Positions 1-14,300 of a DNA stretch of 64,000 nucleotides are shown here, one piece after another. The notes beneath the pieces were generated by a model. It saw nothing but the letters and a program-made list of their open reading frames with translations. It was not told the DNA's origin and ran no database searches. The position numbers were made by a program, and so were the translations under genes. Position 1 is the first letter of the stretch. Each line of letters starts with the position of its first letter. Source of the DNA: Synanceia verrucosa (lineage: Eukaryota; Chordata; Actinopteri; Perciformes; Synanceiidae); assembly GCA_029721515.1 (NCBI GenBank), contig CM056561.1:19264635-19328634 (forward strand). Reading direction: 5' to 3'.

Positions 1-2476
1 TTGCCATCGATTTCAGACGGAGCTTTTTAAATATTTTTTGATCAAAACGTTTTCTTCTGATCACAAGCTGCCAGTAGTCTTCGGCTCTGTCAGAGGAACA
101 ATCTGTACATACATGTACACTTATGATTGTATGATTTAAACGTTCATTTATTACTTTAGATCTGAGGCTGCTTTGCTCTTTTGTTCTTTGCTTTTGTGTA
201 CAACCTTACAACCTCATTTCTTATTGAGCTTGTATGTGCACGTCTGTGTGTGTGTGTGTGTGTGTAGCCTTGTTTAAATGTGTGTGTGCACATGTGCCGG
301 AGTAGCAGGGTCTGTGTCTGAGTAGCTGAAAAGGGGTAGTTGGGGGGAGGAAAGAAAAAAAAAAATAGGTCACCCCTTAAAACAAAAAGCTTGCAGTCAA
401 CATCGCAACCGTCTGCTGAATTTTCATTGGCAGGCTTGTCTCCATGGTAACAGGTTAACCTTGAGGCAGTAGTCACATGGGCGAGTGAGTCTTCTGCTGT
501 CTTGGAGGATACAGCGTGAGTCGTGTGACATCCGCGATCACAGTGTCGCCCAAAACAAACATGTAGGAGCAGGAGAGGAGATGCTGTCGGTGTGAAGATG
601 ATACCACGTTCACAGCTCGTGTGATGTGTTAACCTCACAGCGAGGACTATGAATGACTGAATAAATACATGAATGAGAGCTCTCCTGATTCACTGAAGGT
701 ACACAACAAGTGAAAAAGATGCCAGGATCAGAGAGATAACACTGAGCATGGGGTCACAACCATCTGGGGAAGCGTCATTATTATCCCCATCGGATCATGA
801 CGCGTGTGGAGTAAACGGTGTGAGAAAAACTGGGGGGGGGGACGGAAACCAAGGAGGCTCAAGGTTTTTATTGCTTGTTTTGTAACCCTGAAGTCACATT
901 ATTATCACACAGGTTTGGGACTGCACTTTTACACAATGTATTCTGCACCAAATTAATCAGTAAAATCATGAACAAAGAGGATGTTTCCATGACTGCAACA
1001 CTGCCTTTCATGACATCAACTATCAACATGTTGTAACTTGTATAAATGAAGTGATTCAGGGGATTCTGAATGCCTCCTCCTGTACTGTAAAGACAGTTCT
1101 CTATAAAACGTACTAAGAGAGGCTGAATGTGAGCTCTACTGACCCCCTCAGGCTTTAAAGGGAATCACAGGTGGGAGTCAGGTAGCCTGTATCTGAACCC
1201 TGAGAGACAAGAGGACAGGAAAACATTCAAGCGAGTGGGAACGTGACCCTTTGTGACCTCTCTCTGATGAGCTGATCCACACCACACATATAATGAAAAC
1301 ATGTCAAGCTAAGAAGAAAGAGGCAGTGAGAACTGAGCATTGAATTAAAGCTCCAAGATGTTTTTCTAACACCCCGAATTTAAGATTTTTCATTTTACAT
1401 CTATTGTAAATACGTAAACCTACAGGATTTTGTTTGTGGTGTGGCGTGATTAATATCAAATTTCTACTGTGTATTTATCAGCATAAAGTATGAATGAATT
1501 TATACCAGAGCATATCATTGAGCCAGTTGCACCAGCTGTCCATAAATTCAGTCTTAGCCTAGTTACAGTTAGCCTCACATTGGAGTCACAGAGTTTTGAG
1601 GTCAGATTTTAAGAAAAAATAAAACCCGTCTGTTTAACAAAATTTAACACTCTTCTGAAGGAGAGATTCCTCTCAGCATCTGGATGATACAAAATTCAGT
1701 TTGTTGCACAATAAAAAAAAATAACTCGTTAATTTCACTAAAAAAACATGATTCAAAGCTATTTTGCTACTAAGCAACGATTTATGATTCTTTAAATGGT
1801 TGCACCATGCAAATTCATTCTTCAGTAGAGATTAGTCACTAGATAACTGCCAGGTGAAACTGTAGCATAGCTAACCGAACCAACCGGCAAAACTAATGTT
1901 AATATGAGATGAAGAGTCAATGAGTTTTTGTGTTTTGGTCGACACATCTGACCTGAAACGTGGTCAAAGTGCTGTATAATAATGATGCAAACTGGTCATT
2001 TTAAATCCTGTTCCACAAACACAACATGGTATAATAATGTCAGCTGGACTATATGTTTACATGATTGGACAGTTTGCTATATTTACACATTAGTTTTAAT
2101 GGTGTGACCCAATTTAGTAAATTACCAGTTTGGAAATACTAAGAACAGATTCCTGAACAGCTGCTGCAGTGTTGGATAAAATCCTTTTTTTAAATAATAA
2201 CGTTGTTATTTTATTACTGTACTTCAAAGGTAATGGCACTGGAGCACCTCTGTGTGAAAATTATGAACACTTTGCTGTGAGGCAAAATGTCCCTCCCTCC
2301 TTCCTGCATACAACTTGACTGAGACTTATCTGTTATACAAAAGTTCATGTACGCAAAAGTGAAAGTGAATATAACAGTTTTTTGCCGGTCTATGTCTGAA
2401 GGGGAGGACGCACAATAACAGAAGTTTTCAAGCAGTGTTTGCATTTTCTTTCACAGTGGCTCACAGATGAGTGGTG
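1..2476. other. Region downstream of uckl1; no gene recognised
   Basis: This stretch lies beyond the uckl1 stop codon, on its 3' side. It holds a (GT)n microsatellite near 245-266 and assorted A/T runs. A minus-strand AATAAA at 2210-2215 is a candidate uckl1 polyadenylation signal. The 160-residue minus-strand open frame at 156-638 reads through the simple repeat, with runs of His/Thr and Phe, and looks like chance. Nothing else here was recognised. Confidence 0.5.
2210..2215 (-). terminator. uckl1: Candidate poly(A) signal of uckl1
   Basis: An AATAAA hexamer (TTTATT on the plus strand) lies about 265 bp past the uckl1 stop codon. The position suits a short 3' UTR. Other A/T-rich candidates exist further on, so the true cleavage site is unproven. 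Confidence 0.4.
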
Positions 2477-5400
2477 TCAGTATGACGGCTGCTCCTGGTC
2501 CTCATCGCTCCAGCTGTCGGACCCGTCCGTCCCAAAGTACCGGTCCCCAAAGTCCCCTGAAAACACACAACAGTGGACTCAGACGCGGCATCAGTCAAGA
2601 TAAAAAGCTGCAACAGCTGGAAGACTGTGCTTGTGATTGATTCACAGAGAGACTAATTAATTGGTGTAACAATACGTTGAATGTTCATCTTAATGTCTGC
2701 GAGTAATATTCAGTTATGTAATTATGTTAGCAGACAACTGACTGGTCTATCTGATATGCATATTGTGCAGTTTAGTTACAGTGCTGCTCGACAGCAACAC
2801 TTCAATCTGAAGTGACACAAGCATAAAATTAGAATCTGCTGGGACATGAAATGAAATCTGTCAAGTTGAAACACAAACGTTTATTATCTTTGATCTTCTG
2901 CAAAGACCGTGGACATTTTTACTTCCTGCATAAAACCAAAACCATGCTGACTGAGGACACTGAGGAGGGCTGTGTGAAAACATCTTAAGAGATATTTTTA
3001 GAAATAGTTTTGTTATGTTGTGTCATCTGTTAGTCAAACTAAAGGTCCTCAGAGATTGAGAGACTAAAAATGGGCAAATCAGTCCTACTTTAGACAAATA
3101 TTTGATGCACACAGCAGAGTTTACAGAAAGAGTGAGTGTGTGTGATGGCTTACCGATACCAGGAATTACATGTAACAAATTGTCCAGACTCTTGTCCACA
3201 GCGGTGGTGATGATTTTGACCTTCGGGAAGGCGTAAGCCACAGAGTGCACACCGAGCTCTGCCATCAACAGTGACACCAACACTATGTTTTCCTCATGCA
3301 CCTCGTGATCCTGCTCAGCCACACACACACAACAGCAACAACTGATCATTATCAGAGGGATCAGAAACAATCAAAAAGGCAAGGAAATAACTGAAATAAT
3401 GTTAATCTAATCTCACTGGGATTACAATAAACATCCGATCAATAACCACGCATGTGACTGATGTGTCTGACTGAAGAATAATGACATTAACATCCACCCA
3501 CCAATAGGACTCGTACTGCCATCATGGCAGCAGCGCCGGTGGAGACTGTGCTGTCCATTAGGATGACATGATCTTCACTGATGTCTTTGGGCAGACGCAG
3601 GTAATGCAGCTGGCGAGGCCACAGAGGAGGAGACAGGTTACCATGGTTACGAAAGCAGGAAGGGTAGTTACCACGGAGACACATATCATGTGTAAGAAGG
3701 AAAAAAAAGAAAAAAAACTTATTGTGTAAAATCTTAAAAATGCAGCACGTCTCAAAGATAATTGATGATGTTACAAAATTTACAAATTTCTTTTCTACCT
3801 CTGGTTCGCCCGAGACAAGGTTGGTCTGGATGAGGATCTTGCCAATGCGGACGTCCTTGCACACGGCCCTCAGGGCAGGCTCCATGGTCTCTCCTGCTCG
3901 CAGGACCGACACACCGGTGATCTGTGGAGACAAGGCAGTGGAGCAAGTGTAATGACAGAAATCCCTGCGGACACACTCGACTCAGCAGTTAACAAGGCCT
4001 TGTAAAACCAGAGCATCACTCACCCCTTTCCCGTTGTAAGAGCGGCCCTTGTACTCATGGCCCTGTGGAGTCTGGACCACGCATGGCTGATAGAAAATGC
4101 ACATTCAAGAAAAGAGTCAATATGTACAGTATCTATGCATGTTTTTCTATGTTTACATGGAACTTTGTCTCGTGAATGCCTGAAGCATTTCTGCAATACA
4201 TGTACTGTAATACTGCCTTGTTTGCTTTGAGAAACGCGTCACAAAAGGCACACACTTAACTTTTTTTTACATGACATCTACTGAGAATCCAGTGGTTTGG
4301 CTGAGGTCAGGATGGAATTAAAATCAACTTGCAGAGACTTGAACTGAGCAACAGAGGGCATTCAGTCACCTTTATTGTTTGTCAGGTACGCTGTCAGAAG
4401 TTGTTACTGTTTTCAGAAACTGATATATCAGTGTTGGCTGCTTTAAGGTTTATCTGTAGAAAACACAGCACGTACACATGATTATAGGAAACTTGAAGAT
4501 GAACTTGACTGGAGGTGTTGAGTTGGAGTTTTCCAAATAGCCCCTGTATTCAGCTTCGTTACCACAATAACTGTGACAAACCCATAATCACGATAACAGT
4601 CAGAATGTGATTATTATAATTATCTCAAGCAAGTTCCACATCTCTGCAAGTTCATTTTCACTCCATATTGCCAGGAAACTACAACTGATGGTATGTCTGG
4701 AAGGTAGTGAGTAAAACAACACGGATTAGATAAGCACAAAAACAATGAGGTGATAATTCTCTGTGGTTTCACTACGATCAACCTCTTTCACGTACAAGTA
4801 GTCATGTGATTCATTGCTAATATAAAAATATTGACTTAAAGACCACCCACCTGAGATGGTAGAAACGTCAGCGCATGCTCTATGAGAAGCCGCATTAATC
4901 TTTTTGAGTAGAAGATAAACTCATCTCGACTGGTTTCTTTATTTCTGCAAAAAAGAAAAAGAAAGGGTTTTAAAACTGCTACAAGGACTTAAAGTGGTGT
5001 TCTCTGAGCACAGGTTGGTACCTGATGATGGTGTGCAGGCCTTTTACCTGCGGCGTACTCTCCAACACACTGAGCGTCTGAGGCAGCTGCTGCGTCTGCT
5101 GAGTGGAGACCAGGAGCGCCCTGACACCAAAGAAAGGTTGTTCACATCAAATGCTTCTACTGTGTTATTCTGCTACAGTCGGACGGCAGAGAGTCACTAC
5201 ACACAGACTCACAGAGAGAGAGTGAAGGTTCAGTCTGTATGCAACAACAACACAAAAGGTAAAGTCGAAATATGTATCAGCGTACCTGCTACAAAGCTCA
5301 CGCTGCATAAACAGAAGGTAAGAGAAAGACCATCAAATGGGGTAAAAAAAAATGAAGGAAGTGAGAAATCCCAAAACAATTCATTTCTGCTAAAGATGGA

Positions 5401-8400
5401 AATATTTAAATATTTTCCTCACACAGCTGGGCATTGTAGCTTTTTGCAAACAAGAATTAAGAGTGCATTTATTGGGGAATATTTTCTGTGTTCATGGCAG
5501 CAGAACAGAGCGTGACTCTAAATAAACTACAGTGTGGTCTGCAACTCACAATAACACACTCAATTTCACCTTCAGGTATCATATGCATTTATTTAGATGA
5601 TATTTGCTGAATGATAAAATTAATATTATTCCCACTGAATTGTTTTACCTTTGCTTTTAATGGTTTCTGCAGATTCAATATGATGATATTGAAGCCCATC
5701 CCTATTTACGTGTTAACTACAGTTTTTGGACTATGGCACAGAAAAATAAGCATGTTTTGGTCTGTCAGTGGTATTTGTTGACAATGAGAATAATATAATA
5801 TAATAGCACCAGGCTTTTCCTCTGACTTTGTTCTCCAAAGTGAGGTGGACAGATGAAAGTCAGAAAGTTGTGACTGAATTCTAGTTTGGAGTATTTTATT
5901 GTGGGATTTTCTCTTTTGGACACATGGTGGCGCCAGCCTCACATGTGAAATGAGTGTTAGTGTCTACTCACCTCCTCCAGCTGGCTGTGAACATGCTGCA
6001 CTATCAGATCGATGGCCACCATATTCCCTCCACCTTAAAGGAAAAAGAAGAGGATGTCCTTGGTGTGTTCTCTTTCTGTTGGCATAGCTATAGTTTCAGC
6101 TGTGGTGAGGAAGTCTCACCTCTTGGCACAACGATATCAGCCAGCCTCATGGTTGGCTCAATGTACTGCTCAAAGGCGGGCTTCACAAACTTGTTGTATT
6201 GCTTGATGACGCCTTCAATGTCCCGTCCACGCTCTGTGATGTCCCTGCGCAGCCGGCGGACCAACCGAATGTCTGAGTCTGTGTCCACAAAGATTTTCAT
6301 ATCCAGGAGCTGCAGGTGGGTACAGCAAACACGCCCGGAACGCTTCAATAATATTCACTTCAGCAAAAGCAACAATACTTGATGGTGATTACTTTTACTT
6401 CATGTACTCTTCAAAAAGAAAAGAAAACAAAATGCCTCACCTGAAGAAGCTCTTTGTCTGCAAAAGACATAATTCCTTCAAATATGATGACGCTGGCACC
6501 GTATACATTTTTCTGCACAAAGAGGAGAGAAAAACAGCCTTCAAAGCTGCTTTGTGGACAGCATTTTTGAAGAACAATGCTGCAGGATGTCACTTTGGGA
6601 AACATTTTTTTAAATAACAATATTTCATGTTCAAGTCATTGTGTTCTTCTTTCATCTGTCTAAAATTGCAGGGTACATATTTAATCGTTTAACAGTTTAA
6701 GTCTTTAAGAAAATCATCATTAAGGAGTTTTCTGTGGAAATGGGACAAACACAACTCACCCAGTCTTTCTGTCGTCTGTGTGTGGTGAAATCATACACAG
6801 GGATCTTTACACTCTTGCCCTGCTTCAGCTTCCGCATGGTGGCAACCAGCAGCTCAAAGTCAAACGCCATCGGATGGTCAAAGTTATAGTCGTTGTTGGC
6901 AGCCAACATCTGCTCCTCTGAGGATAAAACCTGTAAACACACAGTGGATTTTAAAGAAACAGTTCAACATGTATCTTCTCAAGGTTTTATGTTACAGTAC
7001 ATTGTTTTATGTGAGCTTCTCTTAAAATATTTTGAGATCTTTTGTTATATCAGATCTATGTTTTATGTTCAAGTCAGTCCCCTCAGGGACAATAAAGTTA
7101 AACTGAGGCTTTTATGTCCTATCATAGTTATAGATACAGCACTAGGGTGCCTGCCTTTCAGGTGTGTGCAGAAGGAACACACCATTAGCATTAAAGTCTA
7201 TAATGGAGACCCTTTTGGTAACCCTGGTAACTCATTTCATTGGTACAAAAAATTTATTTGAGGCTGTAATGTAATGTGCTATCAAGACAGGTCATTAACG
7301 CTAAACTGTGACATCAGCATAATGACTGCTTTAGTGTCAATTCCTATGAAATAACAAAACAGAAATCTCTTCCTGCAACAAACCCACAGATAATTGGTTA
7401 TAGACAGATAAAATAAGACAAAAAAAGACTAAAATGCATGAGTCTCTCACCTTGTAGAAAGAATCCATAGACAACAGCACAACCCACGGCACATCAAGAG
7501 CCTCAATGATCTTATTGGCCACAGTGGTCTTCCCTGAGGCGCTGCCCCCACACAACCCTGCAGATCCACACAGCATTTCAATGGCCCGTTATGTGTGTTT
7601 TTCAGAGTGTGTCTAATGTTGTCTGTCGGTATGCATGTGTGACGGCAGTTAAGTGTTTATGGGTATAAGGAGACAGAAGAGGACAGGTTCTGCAGCTCCA
7701 AGCTGTAATTTGGCACAAAGGTGGAGAAAGAAGAGAGCAGTCATCAGAGAGCGTCATACCGATGACAAAGGCCTCTTTTGACTGCGCTCCGTGCTCGTCA
7801 TACCAGGGAGGTCGGCCAGCAGTGTAGATGGTGCGCGAGCCTGTGCGGAGCAGAGGAGGCTCTGTTTTACTCAGCGAGGTAGTGCTCTTCCTGCGAGGGG
7901 CCCCAGAGGGAGGCAGGAGCCGGTCCAACGAGTCCTCCCCACTCCCACTGCAACACAGCAAACAGCAGGACAGGTTAAAGCCTGAACGCACACAGCCAAG
8001 TGGAAGACTGGATGGTTTCTCTACAGTCTGCAGTATCAAACTGCTTACATACTTCCACATTAACCACACACCAGACTGTAATATAAGAAGTCATCTTATT
8101 AATATCTTTGAGGATGATGTGACAGACACATATTGACATATTTTGCAGCTATGTCAAGGTGTCATATTGAGCTTTAAGGAAATCCCAACACGAGATCCAC
8201 TCTGGAGCTTTTAACCACATCAAATCCTCCATCAGATTTTCTTAACAAGCAAACCTTGACTTAAGAATATTTTGTCAATCTTCATTTCCATTGCTGTATG
8301 ACAGAGAAAATGAGCATGTTGTGCTCTGTGTGTCTATTCAGAAGAAAATGCATTAAAAAAAGAAGCAGTAACGTTTTTCTGTTTGACAGTGACGTCTGCA

Positions 8401-10860
8401 CGGAAACCTGCTGCAGCCAACGACTTAAGTGTCAAGATGCAATTTCAAATATGGCAAGTGTTGCACTAAACGCATTGTTGTGTGTGACTGTTTATGAGTT
8501 TCCTCGCTGAGCAGGAGGCTGCTGTGAGGTCAAACCCAGCTGCTGTGTATCAGCACAAACGGGAGGTACATAACATTTTATACCTCTATTACATTTCACA
8601 GGGAATGTTTCACTTTGTACTAAACTGCATTTATTTGGTGATTTGCAGCTATTTCTTATTTTAAAGGAGAGTGAACTGAATCATTTTGTGGTTTGGTCTG
8701 TTTAACAGATAAAATAAGACTGAATGTGTCACTATGAGCTCTGTTTGTGAAAGTTTTCTTACATTTTACAAAGCAGACAATACAGGAATTGATCTAGAAA
8801 ATAACCAGCAGATTAATCCGTAATAAAATGAATATTAGGTTCTGACAACTGTCTATGAGAAAAGTCATGCAAGCTGTTGCGTCACAATCTGATGCCACGC
8901 TGAGGCACGCCTGCATTCCCACAGGCAGTAATTACAAATCAAATGAGTAAGTCTGCTTGTTTCTTAATGATTGTGATACACAACTACATCATAGATATAT
9001 GCACATAAACTGAAGAGACACTACAGCAGCCGTCTGAGACTGAGCACACATGAAACATCCCTGTAAAATGACCTGCATCCTGACAGCCTCTTTCTACGGA
9101 CTAGAGAGAGCTTTGTGAGGGGGAAAACCAGCATGCTGTTTGCACTGAGAGAAAACAACAACACAAACAGATCTCACCTGCAGTCAGACCTCAGGGACCA
9201 ACAGCCTGAGATTCTGGCTCCTGCACAGTCCAGCAGAGTCATATCTGCCTCAAACGACAACCTGCTACCCTCCACCTCGCCTGTCACCGTGGCAACTCAG
9301 AGTGACACTGACCCAAAGTCAGAAACGTAAAGTGTGAATTACAGGTTTACTGCATCTATTATCACGTCTGTATCTGTGGAGCCTGAACGATCATCTGAAT
9401 CATCCGACCATGTGTCCTCCTTTCCCTCTGTGTGTGACAGACACTAAGAGGATCACCATGCTGCTGGCAGCAAAGAGCTGCTTGGCTGGTATTAATAGAG
9501 GCACCAGTGAGCAAAAGCAGGACAGGATGGACATCTTCTGTTAATCCTTCCTCTTAGTTAACTCATCAGATCTACAGAAACACAACAGCACGTTGGAATA
9601 CATGGATCAGCCCAGACTAGTCCTGATGTAACACCACGTATGAAGCCTTGAGATGTCTTGTTTTGTCTGAGTGACGATCCAGAACTCACATTCAGTTTGC
9701 AATGCTATAAAGAAGTTTAACAACACTGCTGCATGATCAAATAACCTACTGATTGAATTGACTCTTACAATAGAGGTAGGAGATAGTGTGGACTAATCAA
9801 TTCAACAAATAGTCCAAATCAACAAATAAACATTTTCTTTTCCTGGTTTTAAAGACAGTAACAGATAGATAGATAGATACTTTATTCATCTCACAGAGAA
9901 ATTAATAGGAATGTTTTAATAGTTTGAGTCTAAAGGATATTTTCCTCTATGTGTACATATATGTACACATAGATAGATAGATAGATAGATAATCATTACA
10001 TCACACCTCATAAGTACATTTTAATAGTATAGTATGAAGTACAAGTAGGCTATCTCAGAGTTGAACTTAAGAAGATTGTTGGAGCTGTGGTGGGATGTAC
10101 AAATTCATGCACATCTAATTTGCATTTGCATTTTTACAATTCCAATAATAGGAAGAAAATACACTGATAGGACTACTTTAATTTTAAATATTTTGCATTT
10201 TGTTGCAAACATTTCGGTATGTTCACTTCAGTGCAGTTTTTAATTTAAGGCTTTTACTTTTGATGCACTTTTGCTTTTTACCTCAGTAAACAATGTTACT
10301 GCTTGCTGCTTCTTGCAGAGACACGTTGCTCGGCATCAGGTTAAAATGGGAAAAAGTCCCATGTATTATATAGTTCAGGAGGTTTGCATCGGTTTAAACA
10401 GAATAATGTATTTTCAGAAAGATGATAAAGAGATGAAAACAACAGACTAATGTAGAAAATGGATGCATCTTCTATAAATATATTTAAATGTTTATCAGAG
10501 TATGTGTTGGGGAAATTCTAGTGACGTGAGCATGTGACCTTCTGACGTCTGCAGGCAGCTCACCTACTTCTGGAGAGCGTCATGTTTAAAACGCATTTGA
10601 TAATATACAGACATCGATCTGTCAATATAATGAACAGTGAATGGATGCATAGTGACAGAGGGGTTTTAAGGTAATAATATAATATTAGAGACGACACATG
10701 GCATATGTTATATATGCTGTTTAGAGGAGGAGGAGAGGAGTCAGTGTGGTTAGCGTTACATTATCGGATCTCTGCTGCAGACTGAATAAAACCACAGCTG
10801 AATAATCAAACACGGGTAGAAACCACTGAGCATCGTGTACCTGTCCGAGCGGGACGACAT
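2477..10860 (-). CDS. uckl1: Uridine-cytidine kinase-like 1 (kinase + UPRT-like domain)
   Basis: Predicted 516-aa protein of the uridine/cytidine kinase family, which phosphorylates uridine and cytidine in pyrimidine salvage; human UCKL1 has about 548 aa. Coding exons in transcript order are 10860-10841, 7947-7760, 7557-7451, 6930-6760, 6512-6441, 6309-6120, 6033-5972, 5302-5286, 5120-5022, 4944-4851, 4086-4024, 3921-3799, 3609-3502, 3310-3154 and 2556-2477. All junctions are GT-AG and keep frame. The kinase domain has the P-loop GGSASGKT (residues 73-80) and the block VDTDSDIRLVRRLRRD. The C-terminal UPRT-like domain starts near residue 362 (ITGVSVLRAGETMEPALRA) and has the PRPP-loop-like DSTVSTGAAA at 421-430. 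The protein ends SWSDEDQEQPSY. The chosen start gives MSSRSDSGSGEDSLDRLLPP; in-frame upstream ATGs at 10884 and 10980 are alternatives. It lies head-to-tail behind samd10. Identity is secure; the exact start is less so. Confidence 0.95.
5286..5302 (-). other. uckl1: 17-nt microexon of uckl1
   Basis: The sequence CGTGAGCTTTGTAGCAG is flanked on the minus strand by acceptor ...TTTATGCAG and donor GTACG. It encodes RELCS plus two bases of the next Arg codon. Without it, the exons either side (ending LEE, starting ALLVSTQQ) do not stay in frame. With it the protein reads LEE-RELCSR-ALLVS, aligning without gaps to LEERELSVRAALAS recalled from the mammalian protein. Confidence 0.9.
7948..10840 (-). 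other. uckl1 intron 1
   Basis: The first uckl1 intron is about 2.9 kb, much the largest in the gene. It contains GATA-type microsatellites at about 9867-9881 and 9971-9994. The first is followed by 'ACTTTATTCATCTCACAGAGAAATT', resembling a dispersed teleost repeat end. No coding exon was recognised; a regulatory role is possible but nothing shows it. Confidence 0.5.
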
Positions 10861-11050
10861 TATTCTCCCACACTCCGTTTCCATGGCGATCCTGCGACCT
10901 CGGAGCCGGCATCGGCTGCAGCCATGGATGGACTTCCCCAACCGTGCTGTGGGATTGTGGGTAATGTAGTTCATCGTCACGTGCTTCCTGACTGCTGCTC
11001 ATACAACGGCTATGTGCGATTTTAAAAAAAAAACAGACCTTTTGATATCT

Positions 11051-11056
11051 TTTATT
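11051..11056 (-). terminator. samd10: Candidate poly(A) signal of samd10
   Basis: A minus-strand AATAAA lies about 305 bp past the samd10 stop and only about 190 bp before the uckl1 start codon. A second hexamer at 11304-11309 is nearer the stop. Either would put the samd10 3' end very close to the uckl1 promoter. Confidence 0.4.
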
Positions 11057-11360
11057 TGATTGTTTTGCTTTCTGATGTTAAAAAACAGAGACAGAAAGAG
11101 GTAGAGACAGTAAGAGAGAAACAGACAATAGAACAATAAATTGACAAAGCAGATTGTCTCGATGCTTTTTCATCACAGTTCAAAGTCAGTCCGCAAAGAT
11201 AATGTCTGTTCGTCGTAGAAAATGAAAAGCTGCCAACAGCATGACTATGGATGACACTGCTCCATGGATGGATGAATCCCACAGATCTGATTCACATTTC
11301 AGTTTATTTGGGTAAATATCCCATTAGTGCAATGCATCCACACTTCTTCCAGAGGTCTGG

Positions 11361-14300
11361 CTACGATATCCTTCCAAAGGAACCTGGGACAGACAAAAAA
11401 ATGTGGATTGTGGATTTTTCCAAACATTTATAAAGAGAAGCTTCATACCAGAGGTATCAATATATTTATACAGTATATTTCCTAATTTCCTAATATATAT
11501 AACTTATGAATCCCCTTATTGTCAATATTCCAAGGAAAGCCATACATCCTTTGAACATGCTAGTTCTCTAATTTGTGGCTGTAAAGTTTCATGAGGCTGT
11601 GATTATCCTAGAGGTAGCAAAGTTCCAAGACATGGCTGCCTTTAATGATGGCTACTAAGGGGACTAACATAGTCCCAAGAACTGGAAGCACTTTAAGTCA
11701 AGGTTTGAGAATGGAGTGCTGAAAAGTAAAAAGACACACATCCTCACCTCTGCTGAGCAGCTGCAGGTTGCGTCCCTCCTCCTGCACCTGCAGCTGCAGC
11801 ACCTGTTGCAGCAGCTCCTGCCGAAGTGTTTCTTGCACCAGTCCCATCCTCTGCAGCTTCTCCCCATTCAGACGCAACAACGCTCGGCCTGGAAGGTGAC
11901 ATCAAAAGAATAGATCATGCTTTTATTTATTTATTTTCCTTTAATCCACCTTCCATTTGAATGTCTTCTGATTGCCTTAGCAGTGTGACCTGTGATGGCG
12001 TGCTGGGAAAACGCCTCCACGTAGGTTAGGTAGTTGTGTGGACAGTGTTTCTTCAGCCATTTACAAACATCTTGCTGTGACCAGAGCACGACAGGGCGGA
12101 TCAGACTGGGCTGTGTTGGGCTTGTGTGATATATCCCATAATTGTCACTGGAGCGGGACTGCAGACAGATAGACAGACAGATAGACAGACAGGAAGATGT
12201 TAGCTAACTTAGCTTAACATAAAGACTGGGAACAGGGGGAAACTGCTGGCCTTAAAAGACAAATTGTGATTTTGCAGCAGGGTACAGACATACAGACATA
12301 TATGCATGAGGAACTACCAAGATCAGCCCCCTATAAGATCAAGAACAGGTTTCAAACTCATTAAATCACACAGGGATGATCACAGCCATATGTACTGTTC
12401 AAGCAGATCAAACACTCTGCATAGACGTGAACCTCTGGAAGATCAGCGATCATGAAGCAGTGGCTCCTGCAACAGCAACAGCACAGCCGGAGGAACATTA
12501 GGCAAGCCTGATCATAAGATCCAGCTCTTTAATGTTAAAATATGTACAGGATGTAAAACTATGGAGAACTAATCAAACTGGGGCTTTGATCAGTCAATCA
12601 CTTTTAAATATTCAGCAGATTCAGCGTTTCTCCAACTTGAGATTTTCTCAGATGCAGGAAAGTGGTGCTTCAAAAATAATACTTAAAAAGGCTGGTTTAA
12701 GATTTGTGCTGGAGGTCTGTTTAACGTGTCAGACTGATGACTCTATCTGAAAAAGAGGAACAGGTTACCTTTTCATAAATGAAGTACGTTGCACTAAAAA
12801 TATTCTTATTCTATGTAATTTGTGTTCATAATTTCAGTATCATTACATTACATCCCATGAAACATGTCATAACACAATGTCATAAATTCTGTGTATCATT
12901 ATAATTTAAATACTTCTAATAATATAATATAATAATAATAATAATATATAATTCTGGAAGATTAGCCACTGTTGGTGTTACAGCACATGGAGCTTAAGTA
13001 TTAACAAAAGAAAAAAGAAAGAAAATACACATTTTTTGCATTGGGCCTTCGTATGGATGCATGTATTCTGAATTATCACACGGTGGGCTGGTAATTCTCA
13101 TGTATAACAGTATGTGAGTTATTACTGTGTATAAAGCAAACATTTTCCAAATTATTTTGAGTTTGCCCACATTCAGAATTCAATATTTTCCCCAAAAGTG
13201 CATGTTGTCATTTCTACTAAGTTTGCAAGTATAATGACTCTACTATTATCTAATTTTTACATAATTTTGTTGATTAATCAGTGAAGAGTTTGGCCAATAA
13301 AAAGTCAGACACTTGTAAAAAATGGCTGCCACAATCTCTTAAACCCTAAAGGAATGAGCAAATAGATTGTTTTGTCCAGCCAATATTATTTTTAGCATAT
13401 AAAAGAAACACAAGTAGAATATCCTCATTATTTAGATGCAGAAATTAAGGAATGTTTGACATTGTTGCTCAAATGCCACGTTATTTTATTTCAACTACTA
13501 CTGCATGCATTGTGTTGTTGAGAGAGACTATAATGAGTGTTTACTGCTCCTGCTTCAAACCAACATTTATGTAAGTGATGAGTATGTGGTTGCAGAGTGG
13601 ATACAAACACAACATGCAGGATAAATAAAAGTCTGTGATGGATGAAAAGCTGTACTGTGGAAGAAGAGAAAACACTGTTCACATGCTCCAGAGCAACGTG
13701 TCTCCCAAACATACAACACTGATTAAGTTTATGTTCCTCAAACCAAAAATAAACCGACCACTACATTATGTGCCTCCAAGAGGATTGAAGCAAACAAGCA
13801 ACGCATTGTGTACAACTCTGTTATCAGCCCAGCCCAGTTCTATGTTTGCAGCTTTGGCTTCAGCTCATTTCCGCCTTTTAAAGAGTCTTTCATGAGCTGA
13901 AGACAAAGACGTGGGCTTTCTGACTTGTAACCAAGGGCTTTAAATGAGGACAGTTTACACCACAAATGGATCGTCTCTCTTGACAGTGAGCAACTCAATG
14001 CTGTTATCAGAAAACAAAATGGATATCAATGAAAACATAAGATTCAAGCTGGAACAGAAAGGCTAGAGGAAGCGGTCTGGAGGATGTTTCACATAAAGAG
14101 GCTAAAAAAAAGGCTCTGCACACCGTGCAGCAATTATCACAAACTGTATGCCATCACACACACGGTGTCAAACTCAAACTAAACTGTGTTTCTTTCCGCT
14201 CTCAGTCAACAGTGTTGCTGCAGGAGCATACCACGAACAGTGGAGAACCAGTGCTATTTAAAGCCATACTAAAAGGCTGTTAGAGCCCACCAACCCGCTG

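Noticed and set aside
156..638. 160-residue minus-strand ORF
   Set aside because: It runs through GT and A/T simple repeats, producing THTHTHTH and FFFFF runs, with no domain or exon structure.
11641..11700. Alternative samd10 last exon encoding VLGTML
   Set aside because: It has an acceptor and roughly similar text, but the exon at 11383-11361 encodes GSFGRIS with the stop exactly where the mammalian C-terminus ends.
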